A stretch of DNA of 52,216 nucleotides. Source: Mycobacterium paraense. GTDB taxonomy: Bacteria; Actinomycetota; Actinomycetes; Mycobacteriales; Mycobacteriaceae. Location of the stretch: contig NZ_LQPM01000050.1 in the NCBI RefSeq assembly GCF_002101815.1, positions 1-52,216 of the forward strand, given 5' to 3'. The position numbers and the translations under genes were made by a program. Below the pieces are notes generated by a model. That model had not been told where the DNA came from and ran no database searches. It saw nothing but the letters and a program-made list of their open reading frames with translations. This document shows, piece by piece, positions 7,567 to 17,010 of this stretch. Each line of letters begins with the position of its first letter. Position 1 is the first letter of the stretch.

Positions 7567-9596
7567 GCCGGTCGCAGTCCGCGCGGCCGAGCCGCGGGCC
7601 CCGCAAGCCGCAGGAGCCCAAGGGCGTCCGGCAACCGAAGCGGCCCCGTAAGCCCAAGCAGGCCCAGCCGGACGCGCGCGCGCCGAAGGGGTTCCGGAAA
7701 GCCAAGGAGGCCAAGCAGAACCGCCCGGACGCGGTGGGCGCCGGCCACTCGGCGCGGCAGCGGCGCACCCGCCAGATCGTGGAAGTGGGGTCGCGCGGCG
7801 CGTCGTTCGTCTTCCGGCACCGCGCCGGCAACGCGGTCATCCTGGTGCTGATGCTGGTGGCGGGCGTTCAGCTGTTCATGCTGCAGGTCAAGGACGCCCC
7901 CAAGCTGCGGGCCCAGGCGGCCGGCCAGCTCAAGGTCACCGACGTCGAGAAGGCGGTGCGCGGCAGCATCGTCGACCGCAACAACCAACAGCTGGCCTTC
8001 ACCATCGAGTCGCGCGCATTGACGTTCCAGCCCAAGCGGATTCGCCAGCAGCTCGACGAGGCGAAGCGGAAGAACCCGGCCGCCCCCGACCCGCAGGAGC
8101 GGCTGCGCGACATCGCCAAGGAGGTCTCCACCCGGCTCAACAACAAGCCGGACTACCAGACCGTGCTGAAGAAGCTGCAGGGCAACGACAACTTCGTCTA
8201 CCTGGCGCGCGCCGTCGACCCGGCCGTGGCGAGCGCCATCTCCGAGAAGTTCCCCGAGGTCGGCTCCGAGCGGCAGGATCTGCGCCAGTATCCGGGCGGA
8301 TCGCTGGCGGCCAACATCGTCGGCGGCATCGACTGGGACGGCCACGGGCTGCTGGGGCTGGAGGACTCCCTGGACTCCGTGCTGTCGGGGACCGACGGCT
8401 CGGTCACCTACGACCGCGGGTCCGACGGCGTCGTCATCCCGGGCAGCTACCGCAACCGGCACCGGGCGGTCAACGGGTCGACGGTCCAGCTGACCCTCGA
8501 CGACGACATCCAGTTCTACGTGCAGCAGCAGGTGCAGCAGGCCAAGAATCTGTCTGGGGCGCATAACGTTTCGGCCGTGGTGCTCGACTCCAAGACCGGC
8601 GAGGTGCTGGCCATGGCCAACGACAACACCTTCGACCCGTCCCAGGACATCGGGCGTCAGGGCGACCGGCAGCTGGGCAACCTGGCCGTGTCCTCGCCCT
8701 TCGAGCCCGGATCGGTGAACAAGGTGATCACCGCGTCCTCGGTCATCGAATACGGGCTGAGCAACCCCGACGAGGTGCTGCAGGTGCCGGGCTCGATCAA
8801 CATGGGCGGCGTCAACATTCACGACGCCTGGGAGCACGGCGTGATGCCCTATACGACCACCGGCGTGTTCGGGAAGTCGTCGAACGTCGGCACCCTGATG
8901 CTGGCGCAGCGCGTCGGCCCCGAGCGCTTCTATGACATGGTCCGCAAGTTCGGGCTGGGCCAGCGCACCAACGTCGGGCTGCCCGGCGAGAGCGCCGGGC
9001 TGGTCCCGCCCATCGACCAATGGTCGGGCAGCACGTTCTCCAACCTGCCCATCGGCCAAGGCCTTTCGATGACGCTGCTGCAGATGACCGACATGTACCA
9101 GACCATCGCCAATGACGGCCTGCGGGTGCCGCCGCGGATCATCAAGGCCACCATCGCCCCCGACGGCACCCGGACCGAGGAGCCGCACCCCGAAGGTGTC
9201 CGGGTGGTCTCGCCGCAGACCGCCCAGACCGTGCGCGGCATGCTGCGCGCCGTCGTGCAAAAGGATCCGATGGGCTACCAGCAGGGCACCGGGTCGGCGG
9301 CCGCGGTGCCGGGTTACCAGATGGCCGGCAAGACGGGCACGGCCCAGCAGATCAACCCCGGCTGCGGCTGCTACTTCGACGACGTCTACTGGATCACCTT
9401 CGCCGGCATGGCCACCGTCGACAATCCCCGCTACGTGATCGGCATCATGATGGACAACCCGCAGCGCAACGCCGACGGCTCGCCCGGGCATTCGGCGGCC
9501 CCGCTGTTCCACAACATCGCCGGCTGGCTGATGCAGCGGGAGAACGTGCCGCTGTCACCGGATCCGGGACCGCCGCTCACCCTGCAGGCCACTTAG
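7563..9596 (+). CDS. pbpB: Septal transpeptidase PbpB (FtsI, class B PBP3)
   Basis: This monofunctional class B penicillin-binding protein cross-links septal peptidoglycan with FtsW. The protein has 677 residues. A basic cytoplasmic tail precedes a single membrane helix (about 97-113, AVILVLMLVAGVQLFML). A PBP dimer domain follows, then the transpeptidase domain. Catalytic motifs are visible: SxxK as S384-V-N-K387 within FEPGSVNKVI, SxN as S439-S-N441, and KTG at 590-592 (AGKTGTAQQ). A Cys pair (GCGCYFDD) follows the KTG motif. The GTG start overlaps the FtsL-like stop. In M. tuberculosis I recall extra genes, including a PE_PGRS gene, between pbpB and murE; they are absent here. Confidence 0.96.
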   Translation: MSRSQSARPSRGPRKPQEPKGVRQPKRPRKPKQAQPDARAPKGFRKAKEAKQNRPDAVGAGHSARQRRTRQIVEVGSRGASFVFRHRAGNAVILVLMLVAGVQLFMLQVKDAPKLRAQAAGQLKVTDVEKAVRGSIVDRNNQQLAFTIESRALTFQPKRIRQQLDEAKRKNPAAPDPQERLRDIAKEVSTRLNNKPDYQTVLKKLQGNDNFVYLARAVDPAVASAISEKFPEVGSERQDLRQYPGGSLAANIVGGIDWDGHGLLGLEDSLDSVLSGTDGSVTYDRGSDGVVIPGSYRNRHRAVNGSTVQLTLDDDIQFYVQQQVQQAKNLSGAHNVSAVVLDSKTGEVLAMANDNTFDPSQDIGRQGDRQLGNLAVSSPFEPGSVNKVITASSVIEYGLSNPDEVLQVPGSINMGGVNIHDAWEHGVMPYTTTGVFGKSSNVGTLMLAQRVGPERFYDMVRKFGLGQRTNVGLPGESAGLVPPIDQWSGSTFSNLPIGQGLSMTLLQMTDMYQTIANDGLRVPPRIIKATIAPDGTRTEEPHPEGVRVVSPQTAQTVRGMLRAVVQKDPMGYQQGTGSAAAVPGYQMAGKTGTAQQINPGCGCYFDDVYWITFAGMATVDNPRYVIGIMMDNPQRNADGSPGHSAAPLFHNIAGWLMQRENVPLSPDPGPPLTLQAT

Positions 9597-9617
9597 CAGC
9601 ACCGCCCGCTATCGCCC

Positions 9618-9670
9618 AGATCGACGTCAGCGAGCGGTCTACTCGCACAACTTCGCGTTAGCGTCGATCT
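9618..9670 (+). other. Long imperfect hairpin in the pbpB-murE gap
   Basis: AGATCGACG (9618-9626) pairs perfectly with CGTCGATCT (9662-9670). The pairing continues inward for about six more positions with one mismatch and two G-U pairs, leaving a loop of roughly 23 bases. No T run follows, so it is not a classical terminator. It is the only sizeable gap (148 bp) between rsmH and ftsQ and could be an RNA processing or attenuation point. TAGGGT (about 9691-9696) downstream is a possible -10 for murE. Confidence 0.45.
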
Positions 9671-9744
9671 CGGCGTAGTGCCCCTCTCGGTAGGGTGTCA
9701 GGGCTGATCGTGCGACAGGGGTGACGTCGGAGGGAGGTGCGACT

Positions 9745-11280
9745 GTGGTGTCGGTGCCCACTGGTTTGCGCCCCAGCGCCGGCGCCGGCGCCCGGTTGCC
9801 CGAGTTGGCCGCCCAGGTCGGAGCGGTGATGGCCGACGGCCTGGCCGTCCCCGACGTGCCGGTCACCGGCGTGACGCTGCGCGCGCAGGAGGTCCTGCCG
9901 GGCGACCTGTACGCCGCCCTGCCCGGTTCGACGACGCACGGCGCCCGATTCGCCGCTGACGCGATCGAGCGCGGTGCCGTCGCGGTGCTCACCGACGCCG
10001 CCGGGGTCGCCGAGATGGGTGACCGCACGCAAGCCGTGCCGACGCTGCTGCACCCCGGCCCGCGCGGCGTGCTCGGCGGCCTGGCCGCCACCGTGTACGG
10101 CAACCCGTCGGAGAAGGTCACCATCATCGGGATCACCGGAACGTCGGGCAAGACGACCACGACCTACCTGGTGGAGTCGGGGCTGCGCGCCGGCGGCCGG
10201 ACGGCCGGGCTGATCGGAACCATCGGCATCCGCGTCGACGGCGCCGACATCCCCAGCGCGCTCACCACCCCGGAGGCGCCCACCCTGCAGGCGATGCTGG
10301 CGGCGATGGCCGAACGGGGGGTGGACACGGTGGTCATGGAGGTGTCCAGCCACGCGCTGGCCCTGGGCCGGGTGGACGGCACCGGGTTCGCGGTGGGAGC
10401 GTTCACCAACCTGTCCCGCGACCACCTCGACTTCCACCCCACCATGGCCGACTACTTCGAGGCCAAGGCGCTGCTGTTCGACCCCGACTCGCCGCTGCGT
10501 GCGCGGCGCGCCATCGTGTGCGTCGACGACGACGCGGGGCGCGCGATGGCCGCACGGGCCGGCAAAGCCGTCACCGTCAGCGCCGCCGGCCGGCCCGCCG
10601 ACTGGCGCGCCGTGGACGTGGCGCCGATGGGCGCCGGGGGATTGGAGTTCACCGCGGTGGACCCCGCGGGCGTGCACCATCGTGTCGGCATCCGGCTGCC
10701 CGGCCACTACAACGTCGCCAATGCCCTTGTGGCGCTGGCGATTCTGGACGCGGTGGGGGTGTCCCCGGAGCAGGCCGCGCCGGGCTTGCTGCAGACCCGC
10801 GTCCCCGGACGACTCGAGCAGATCGACCGCGGCCAGGAATTCCTGGCGCTGGTCGACTACGCCCACAAGCCCGAGGCGCTGCGCGCGGTCCTGACCACCC
10901 TGCGCCGCCCGGGCAGCCGGCTGGCGGTGGTGTTCGGCGCCGGTGGCGACCGCGATCCCGGCAAGCGGGCCCCGATGGGCGAAATCGCCACGGAGCTCGC
11001 CGATTTGGTCGTCGTCACCGACGACAACCCCCGCAGCGAGGATCCGGCGGCGATCCGCCGCGAGATCCTGGCCGGGGCGGCCGCAGGCGCCGGCACGGCG
11101 CAGGTGGTCGAGATCGGCGACCGTCGCGAAGCCATCAGGCGGGCGGTCGCCTGGGCCGGCCCCGGGGACGTGGTGGTGATCGCCGGCAAGGGCCATGAAA
11201 CCGGGCAAAGCGCCGGCGGGGTGGTCCGACCGTTCGACGACCGGGTGGAGCTGGCCCGCGCGCTGGAGGCCCGCCGGTGA
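9745..11280 (+). CDS. murE: UDP-MurNAc-tripeptide synthetase MurE (meso-DAP adding)
   Basis: This cytoplasmic ATP-dependent Mur ligase adds meso-diaminopimelate to UDP-MurNAc-L-Ala-D-Glu. It has 511 residues from GTG 9745, chosen because AGGGAGG lies 7 bases upstream; GTG 9721 would add 8 residues. The P-loop GTSGKTTTT has its lysine at residue 136. The DNPR motif that selects meso-DAP is present at 427-430. The C-terminal domain contains ALVDYAHKPEAL and AGKGHETGQ. It is followed by murF with a 4-bp overlap (GTGA). Confidence 0.95.
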   Translation: MVSVPTGLRPSAGAGARLPELAAQVGAVMADGLAVPDVPVTGVTLRAQEVLPGDLYAALPGSTTHGARFAADAIERGAVAVLTDAAGVAEMGDRTQAVPTLLHPGPRGVLGGLAATVYGNPSEKVTIIGITGTSGKTTTTYLVESGLRAGGRTAGLIGTIGIRVDGADIPSALTTPEAPTLQAMLAAMAERGVDTVVMEVSSHALALGRVDGTGFAVGAFTNLSRDHLDFHPTMADYFEAKALLFDPDSPLRARRAIVCVDDDAGRAMAARAGKAVTVSAAGRPADWRAVDVAPMGAGGLEFTAVDPAGVHHRVGIRLPGHYNVANALVALAILDAVGVSPEQAAPGLLQTRVPGRLEQIDRGQEFLALVDYAHKPEALRAVLTTLRRPGSRLAVVFGAGGDRDPGKRAPMGEIATELADLVVVTDDNPRSEDPAAIRREILAGAAAGAGTAQVVEIGDRREAIRRAVAWAGPGDVVVIAGKGHETGQSAGGVVRPFDDRVELARALEARR

Positions 11281-12812
11281 TCGACCTGACCGTCGCCCAG
11301 ATCGCCGAAATCGTCGGCGGCACACTGGCCGACATCTCGCCGGAGGCCGCCGCGGACCTGCACGTCACCGGGACCGTCGAATTCGACTCGCGCAAAATCG
11401 GTCCGGGCGGCCTGTTCCTGGCGCTGCCCGGCGCGCGCTCCGACGGGCACGACCACGCGGCCTCGGCGGTGGCGGCCGGCGCGGTCGCCGTGGTGGCGGC
11501 CCGGCCGGTCGGGGTGCCCGCGATCGTGGTCGAACCCCGGCCCCGGGCGACCGGCGGCGGGCTGGCCGGGGTGCTCGAGCACGACGCCGACGGCTCCGGG
11601 GCGGCGGTGCTGGCCGCGCTGGCCAAGCTGGCCAGGGCCGTGGCGGACGAGCTGGCCGCGGGCGGCCTGAGGATCATCGGGATCACCGGCTCGTCGGGAA
11701 AGACGTCGACCAAGGACCTGGTGGCCGCCGTGCTCGAGCCGCTGGGCGAGGTGATCGCCCCGCCCGGGTCGTTCAACAACGAGCTGGGCCACCCCTGGAC
11801 GGTGTTGCGCGCGACCCGAAGCACCGACTTCCTGGTGCTCGAGATGTCGGCGCGGCATCCCGGCAACATCGCCGCGCTGGCCGACATCGCCCCGCCGTCG
11901 ATCGGGGTGGTCCTCAACGTCGGCACCGCCCATCTCGGCGAGTTCGGCTCCCGGGAGGCCATCGCGCGCACGAAAGCCGAACTGCCGCAAGCCGTTCCGC
12001 CGTCCGGCGTCGTCATCCTCAACGCCGACGACCCGGTCGTCGCCGCGATGGCCGAGGTCACCGCGGCCCGGGTGGTCAGGGTCAGCCGCGCCGCCCACAC
12101 CGACCACGGGCCCAGCGACGTGTGGGCCGAGGGAGTGTCGCTCGACGAATTGGCCAGGCCGCGCTTTACCCTGCACGCGATGGACAGCGCAGTCGACGTG
12201 CGGCTCGGTGTGTTCGGCGACCACCAGGTCACCAACGCGCTGTGCGCGGGCGCGGTCGCGCTGCAGTGCGGCGCGAGCCTCGAGCAGGTGGCCGACGCGC
12301 TCGCCGGGGCCGGGCCGGTGTCGCGGCACCGCATGCAGGTCACCACCCGCGCCGACGGCGTCACGGTGATCGACGACGCGTACAACGCCAACCCCGACTC
12401 GATGCGGGCCGGGCTGCAGGCGCTCGCCTGGATCGCCCACGGCCCTCAACAAGGGCAGCGCGCCCCGGCAGAAAAGCGCAGGAGCTGGGCGGTGCTGGGC
12501 GAGATGGCCGAGCTCGGCGAGGACGCGATAACCGAGCACGATCGCATCGGCCGCCTGGCGGTGCGCTTAGATGTGTCTCGACTCGTTGTCGTGGGAACCG
12601 GGAGGTCGATGAGCGCCATGCACGACGGGGCGGTCATGGAGGGTTCCTGGGGCACGGAGTCGGTCAGCGTCCCCGACGCCGACGCCGCCCTGGAAGTGTT
12701 GCGGGCCGAGCTGCAACCCGGCGACGTGGTCCTGGTCAAGGCGTCCAACGCGGCGGGGTTGGGCGTGCTGGCCGAGGCGCTGGCCTCCGACGACGGCGGG
12801 GCCCGCGCGTGA
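11277..12812 (+). CDS. murF: UDP-MurNAc-tripeptide:D-Ala-D-Ala ligase MurF
   Basis: This ligase adds the D-Ala-D-Ala dipeptide to complete the UDP-MurNAc-pentapeptide. The 511-residue protein starts MIDLTVAQIAEIVGGTL. The ATP site GITGSSGKTSTKD has its lysine at residue 142. LGHPWTVLRAT, EMSARHPGNIA and the NADDPVV region follow, then the C-terminal DDAYNANPDSMRAGLQAL signature. The GTG start overlaps the murE stop and the stop overlaps the murX GTG, which suggests translational coupling along the operon. Confidence 0.96.
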   Translation: MIDLTVAQIAEIVGGTLADISPEAAADLHVTGTVEFDSRKIGPGGLFLALPGARSDGHDHAASAVAAGAVAVVAARPVGVPAIVVEPRPRATGGGLAGVLEHDADGSGAAVLAALAKLARAVADELAAGGLRIIGITGSSGKTSTKDLVAAVLEPLGEVIAPPGSFNNELGHPWTVLRATRSTDFLVLEMSARHPGNIAALADIAPPSIGVVLNVGTAHLGEFGSREAIARTKAELPQAVPPSGVVILNADDPVVAAMAEVTAARVVRVSRAAHTDHGPSDVWAEGVSLDELARPRFTLHAMDSAVDVRLGVFGDHQVTNALCAGAVALQCGASLEQVADALAGAGPVSRHRMQVTTRADGVTVIDDAYNANPDSMRAGLQALAWIAHGPQQGQRAPAEKRRSWAVLGEMAELGEDAITEHDRIGRLAVRLDVSRLVVVGTGRSMSAMHDGAVMEGSWGTESVSVPDADAALEVLRAELQPGDVVLVKASNAAGLGVLAEALASDDGGARA

Positions 12813-13888
12813 GACAGATCCTCATCGCGGTCGCCATCGCGCTGACCGTCTCGATCCTGCTGACGCCGGCGCTGATCCGGCTGTTCACCAGGCAGGGGTT
12901 CGGCCACCAGATCCGCGAGGACGGGCCGCCGACCCACCACGCCAAGCGCGGCACGCCGTCGATGGGCGGGGTGGCGATCCTGGCCGGCATCTGGGCGGGC
13001 TACCTGGGCACGCACCTGGCGGGGCTGGCGTTCGACGGCGAGGGCATCTCGGCGTCGGGTCTGCTGGTGCTGGGCCTGGCCACCGTGCTGGGCGGCGTCG
13101 GGTTCCTCGACGACCTGATCAAGATCCGCCGGTCGCGCAACCTCGGGCTCAACAAGACGGCCAAGACGGTCGGCCAGATCGTCGCCGCGGTGCTGTTCGG
13201 GGTGCTGGTCCTGCAGTTCCGCAACGCCAACGGGCTGACCCCGGCCAGCGCGAATTTGTCCTACGTGCGCGAAATCGCCACCGTCACACTGGCTCCGGGG
13301 CTGTTCGTGTTGTTCTGCGTGGTCATCGTCAGCGCCTGGTCCAACGCGGTCAACTTCACCGACGGCCTGGACGGGCTGGCCGCGGGCTGCATGGCGATGG
13401 TCACCGCCGCGTACGTGCTGATCACCTTCTGGCAGTACCGCAACGCGTGCGTCACCGCGCCGGGACTGGGCTGCTACAACGTGCGCGATCCGCTGGACCT
13501 GGCGCTCATCGCGGCCGCCACCGCCGGCGCCTGCATCGGCTTTCTGTGGTGGAACGCCGCCCCGGCCAAGATCTTCATGGGCGACACCGGCTCGCTGGCG
13601 CTGGGCGGGATCATCGCCGGCCTGTCGGTCACCAGCCGCACCGAGATCCTCGCCGTCGTGCTGGGCTCGCTGTTCGTCGCGGAGGTCACCTCGGTGGTGC
13701 TGCAGATCCTCGCGTTCCGCACCACCGGGCGCCGGGTGTTCCGGATGGCGCCCTTCCACCACCACTTCGAGTTGGCCGGCTGGGCCGAGACGACGGTGAT
13801 CATCCGCTTCTGGCTGCTCACCGCGATCGCCTGCGGCCTGGGCGTGGCCCTCTTCTACGGTGAGTGGCTGGCCACGATCGGTGCGTGA
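12809..13888 (+). CDS. murX: Phospho-MurNAc-pentapeptide transferase MurX (MraY)
   Basis: This polytopic membrane enzyme transfers phospho-MurNAc-pentapeptide to decaprenyl phosphate, giving lipid I. It has 359 residues, the length I recall for the M. tuberculosis protein, with about ten hydrophobic segments beginning at ILIAVAIALTVSILLTPAL. Conserved cytoplasmic motifs are visible: DGPPTHHAKRGTPSMGG, GFLDDLIKIRRSRNLGL (paired Asp), NFTDGLDGLA, and FMGDTGSLALGG with PFHHHFELAGW. The frame is open far upstream within murF, but GTG 12809 overlapping the murF stop is the true start. Confidence 0.96.
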   Translation: MRQILIAVAIALTVSILLTPALIRLFTRQGFGHQIREDGPPTHHAKRGTPSMGGVAILAGIWAGYLGTHLAGLAFDGEGISASGLLVLGLATVLGGVGFLDDLIKIRRSRNLGLNKTAKTVGQIVAAVLFGVLVLQFRNANGLTPASANLSYVREIATVTLAPGLFVLFCVVIVSAWSNAVNFTDGLDGLAAGCMAMVTAAYVLITFWQYRNACVTAPGLGCYNVRDPLDLALIAAATAGACIGFLWWNAAPAKIFMGDTGSLALGGIIAGLSVTSRTEILAVVLGSLFVAEVTSVVLQILAFRTTGRRVFRMAPFHHHFELAGWAETTVIIRFWLLTAIACGLGVALFYGEWLATIGA

Positions 13889-15345
13889 TGAGCGGTCTTG
13901 ACCCGCTGAGACCGGGCGCGCCCGTGCTGGTGGCCGGCGGCGGCGTCACCGGCAGGGCGGTGCTGTCCGCCCTGACCCGGTTCGGCGCCACACCGACCCT
14001 GTGCGACGACGACCCGGTCACGCTGCGCCGCTACGCCGAGGACGGCGCGGCGACCGCGTCGACGTCGAGCGCCATCGACCGGGTGGCCGACTACGCCCTG
14101 GTCGTGACCAGCCCCGGCTTCTCCCCGGCCACGCCGCTGCTGGCCGCCGCGGCGGCCGCGGGCGTGCCCATCTGGGGCGACGTCGAATTGGCCTGGCGGC
14201 TGGACGCCGCGGGCCACTACGGGCCGCCCCGCCGCTGGCTGGTGGTGACCGGGACGAACGGCAAGACCACGACGACGTCGATGCTGCACGCCATGCTGGT
14301 CGCCGGGGGCAGAAGCAGCGTGCTGTGCGGCAACATCGGCGATCCGGTCCTGGACGTACTCGACCGGCCCGCCGACCTGCTGGCCGTCGAGCTGTCCAGC
14401 TTCCAGCTGCACTGGGCGCCCTCGCTGCGGCCCGAGGCCGGCGTGGTCCTGAACATCGCCGAGGACCACCTCGACTGGCACTCCACGATGGCCGACTACA
14501 CCGCGGCGAAGGCCCGGGTCCTGAACGGCCGGGTGGCCGTGGTCGGGCTGGACGACGCCCGCGCCGCCGCGCTGCTGGGCACCGCCGCCGCGCCGGTGCG
14601 CGCCGGTTTCCGGCTCGGCGAGCCCGCCGCGGGGGAGCTCGGCGTGCGCGACGGCCAGCTCGTCGACCGCGCCTTCGCCGACGACCTGGCGCTGCTGGCG
14701 GCCGACTCGATACCGGTGCCGGGACCGGTCGGCGTGCTCGACGCCCTGGCCGCGGCGGCCCTGGCCCGCAGCGTCGGGGTGAGCGCGGAGGGGATCGCCG
14801 CCGCCATCGCGTCGTTCCGGGTGGGCCGGCACCGGGCCGAGGTCGTCGCCATCGCCGACGGCATCACCTACGTCGACGACTCCAAGGCCACCAACCCGCA
14901 CGCCGCCGAGGCGTCGCTGCTGGCCTATCCCCGGGTGGTGTGGGTGGCGGGCGGTTTGCTGAAGGGCGCGTCCGTCGACGCCGAGGTCGCCAGGGTCGCA
15001 TCGCGGCTGGTCGGCGCGGTGCTCATCGGCCGAGATCGCGGGCAGGTTGCAGAGGCGTTATCGCGACACGCGCCGGATGTCCCCGTCGTCCAGGTTGTGA
15101 CAGGCGAGGATGCTGATATGAATGCGACTGCTGTGGTTCCTGATACAGATGTGACAGAAGTGAGACCTTCGGGCGGGGACCTCGGCGCTCGCGTCATGAC
15201 CGCGGCCGTGGCCGCCGCCCGGGAGCTGGCCCGTCCCGGCGACACGGTGCTGCTGGCGCCGGCCGGCGCGTCGTTCGACCAGTTCGCAGGCTACGCCGCC
15301 CGGGGCGACGCGTTCGCCGCCGCCGTGCGCGCGGCGACCCGGTAG
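13888..15345 (+). CDS. murD: UDP-MurNAc-L-Ala:D-Glu ligase MurD
   Basis: This ligase adds D-glutamate to UDP-MurNAc-L-alanine. It has 485 residues from ATG 13888 (TGATG overlap with the murX stop; GTG 13885 is one codon earlier). The N-terminal Rossmann-like domain reads VLVAGGGVTGRAVL. The ATP loop GTNGKTTTT has its lysine at 126. Further on are ELSSFQLHWAP, NIAEDHLDWH, the YVDDSKATNPHAA signature and LLAPAGASFDQFAGYAARG at the C-terminus. A short, locally AT-richer loop (about 15107-15170) before the last domain is poorly conserved in the family. Confidence 0.95.
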   Translation: MSGLDPLRPGAPVLVAGGGVTGRAVLSALTRFGATPTLCDDDPVTLRRYAEDGAATASTSSAIDRVADYALVVTSPGFSPATPLLAAAAAAGVPIWGDVELAWRLDAAGHYGPPRRWLVVTGTNGKTTTTSMLHAMLVAGGRSSVLCGNIGDPVLDVLDRPADLLAVELSSFQLHWAPSLRPEAGVVLNIAEDHLDWHSTMADYTAAKARVLNGRVAVVGLDDARAAALLGTAAAPVRAGFRLGEPAAGELGVRDGQLVDRAFADDLALLAADSIPVPGPVGVLDALAAAALARSVGVSAEGIAAAIASFRVGRHRAEVVAIADGITYVDDSKATNPHAAEASLLAYPRVVWVAGGLLKGASVDAEVARVASRLVGAVLIGRDRGQVAEALSRHAPDVPVVQVVTGEDADMNATAVVPDTDVTEVRPSGGDLGARVMTAAVAAARELARPGDTVLLAPAGASFDQFAGYAARGDAFAAAVRAATR

Positions 15346-17010
15346 GTGGGCGTGGCTAACCCGCTGACCCGGCGGCTGCGCCGGGGCAAGACAGTCAAGG
15401 GCGACGCGCCCGAGCCGGGCGCGCCATCCGACGCCGCCGACGCCTCGGACGCCGAGGAGGCCCCGACGGACGTCATCGAGGCCGCCGAGCCCGAGGCCGC
15501 CAAGGCCCACGTGGGGGCCAGGGCCAGGCTGGTCGCGATGCCGGGCGGCCTGCGCAGCCGGTTCGGCGCGTGGCTGGGCCGGCCCATGACGTCGTTTCAC
15601 CTGATCATCGCGGTCACCGGGCTGCTGACGACGCTCGGGCTGATCATGGTGCTGTCCGCGTCGGGGGTGCGCTCCTACGGCGCCGACGGGTCGGCCTGGG
15701 TGATCTTCGCCAAGCAGGTCCTGTGGACGGTCATCGGGCTGATCGCGGCCTACGTCGCGATGCGCGTGTCGGTGCAGTTCATTCGGCGCGTGGCCTTCAC
15801 CGGCTACCTCATCACGATCATCCTGCTGGTGCTCGTGCTGGTTCCCGGGATCGGCAACCTGGCCAACGGTTCGCGGAAGTGGTTCGTGATCGCGGGCTTC
15901 TCGATGCAGCCCTCCGAGCTGGCCAAGATCGCGTTCGCCATCTGGGGCGCGCACCTGCTGGCGGCCCGGCGCATGGAGCGGGCGTCGCTGCGGGAGATGC
16001 TGATCCCGCTGGTCCCGGCCGCGGTCATCGCGCTGGCGCTGATCGTCGCCCAGCCCGACCTCGGCCAGACGGTGTCGCTGGGCATCATCCTGCTGGCCCT
16101 GCTCTGGTACGCCGGGCTGCCGCTGCGCGTGTTCGTCACGTCGCTGCTGGCCGTGTTCATGGCCGGCGCCGTCCTGGCGATGTCGGCCGGCTACCGCTCG
16201 GACCGGGTGCGGTCCTGGATCAACCCCGAGAACGACCCGCAGGACACCGGCTACCAGGCCCGGCAGGCCAAGTTTGCGCTGGCCCACGGCGGCATCTTCG
16301 GCGACGGCCTCGGCCAGGGCGTCGCCAAGTGGAACTACCTGCCCAACGCCCACAACGACTTCATCTTCGCCATCATCGGCGAGGAGCTGGGCTTCATCGG
16401 CGCGTTCGGCCTGCTGGCCCTCTTCGGCCTGTTCGCCTACACCGGGATGCGGATCGCGCGCCGGTCCGCCGACCCGTTCCTGCGGCTGGTCACCGCCACC
16501 ACGACGATGTGGATCCTCGGTCAGGCGTTCATCAACATCGGCTACGTCATCGGCGTGCTGCCGGTCACCGGCCTGCAGCTGCCACTCATCTCCGCGGGTG
16601 GAACATCAACGGCCGCAACGCTATTCATGATCGGCATCATGGCCAACGCGGCGCGCCACGAACCGGAGGCGGTGGCCGCGCTGCGGGCCGGCCGCGACGA
16701 CAAGGTCAACCAGCTGCTGCGCCTGCCGCTGCCCCGGCCGTACGTGCCGAGCCGCATCGAGACCTTCCGCGACCGCAAGCGAGACGGCGCGCCGCCGCCC
16801 CGGCGGGCCCCCAAGGCGCCCGCCCGCAAGGCGCCGCGGGCCACCGACAAGCCGCTGCGCAAGGCGTCCGGCCGAACGGCCGCCCGGCCGACGCGCCAGT
16901 CTGGCGGCGCCGCGCGGGTGCGGGGAGGGCATCATGGATCAAGCCAGCGGTACGCCGCTCAGCGTCCGACACGGCGAGCACGCGCATTGGAAGGTCAGCG
17001 TTACGGGTGA
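15346..17010 (+). CDS. ftsW: Septal peptidoglycan polymerase FtsW (SEDS)
   Basis: This SEDS-family glycosyltransferase polymerises lipid II at the septum with PbpB. The 554-residue protein has a hydrophilic acidic/Ala N-terminus (about 75 residues), roughly ten membrane helices starting at SFHLIIAVTGLLTTLGLIMVLSAS, and a basic C-terminal tail rich in Arg, Lys and Pro. SEDS signatures are clear: PSELAKIAFAIWGAHLL, AQPDLGQT (catalytic Asp), WNYLPNAHNDFIFAIIGEELG, and LPLISAGGTS near the end. The GTG 15346 start abuts the murD stop; GTG 15352 is a close alternative. In mycobacteria the C-terminal tail contacts FtsZ. Confidence 0.95.
   Translation: MGVANPLTRRLRRGKTVKGDAPEPGAPSDAADASDAEEAPTDVIEAAEPEAAKAHVGARARLVAMPGGLRSRFGAWLGRPMTSFHLIIAVTGLLTTLGLIMVLSASGVRSYGADGSAWVIFAKQVLWTVIGLIAAYVAMRVSVQFIRRVAFTGYLITIILLVLVLVPGIGNLANGSRKWFVIAGFSMQPSELAKIAFAIWGAHLLAARRMERASLREMLIPLVPAAVIALALIVAQPDLGQTVSLGIILLALLWYAGLPLRVFVTSLLAVFMAGAVLAMSAGYRSDRVRSWINPENDPQDTGYQARQAKFALAHGGIFGDGLGQGVAKWNYLPNAHNDFIFAIIGEELGFIGAFGLLALFGLFAYTGMRIARRSADPFLRLVTATTTMWILGQAFINIGYVIGVLPVTGLQLPLISAGGTSTAATLFMIGIMANAARHEPEAVAALRAGRDDKVNQLLRLPLPRPYVPSRIETFRDRKRDGAPPPRRAPKAPARKAPRATDKPLRKASGRTAARPTRQSGGAARVRGGHHGSSQRYAAQRPTRRARALEGQRYG

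Noticed and set aside
11195..13888. An 897-residue frame fusing a region overlapping murE/murF with MurX
   Set aside because: Only the last 359 residues are MurX-like; the upstream part is an Arg/Gly-rich shadow of murF caused by high GC.
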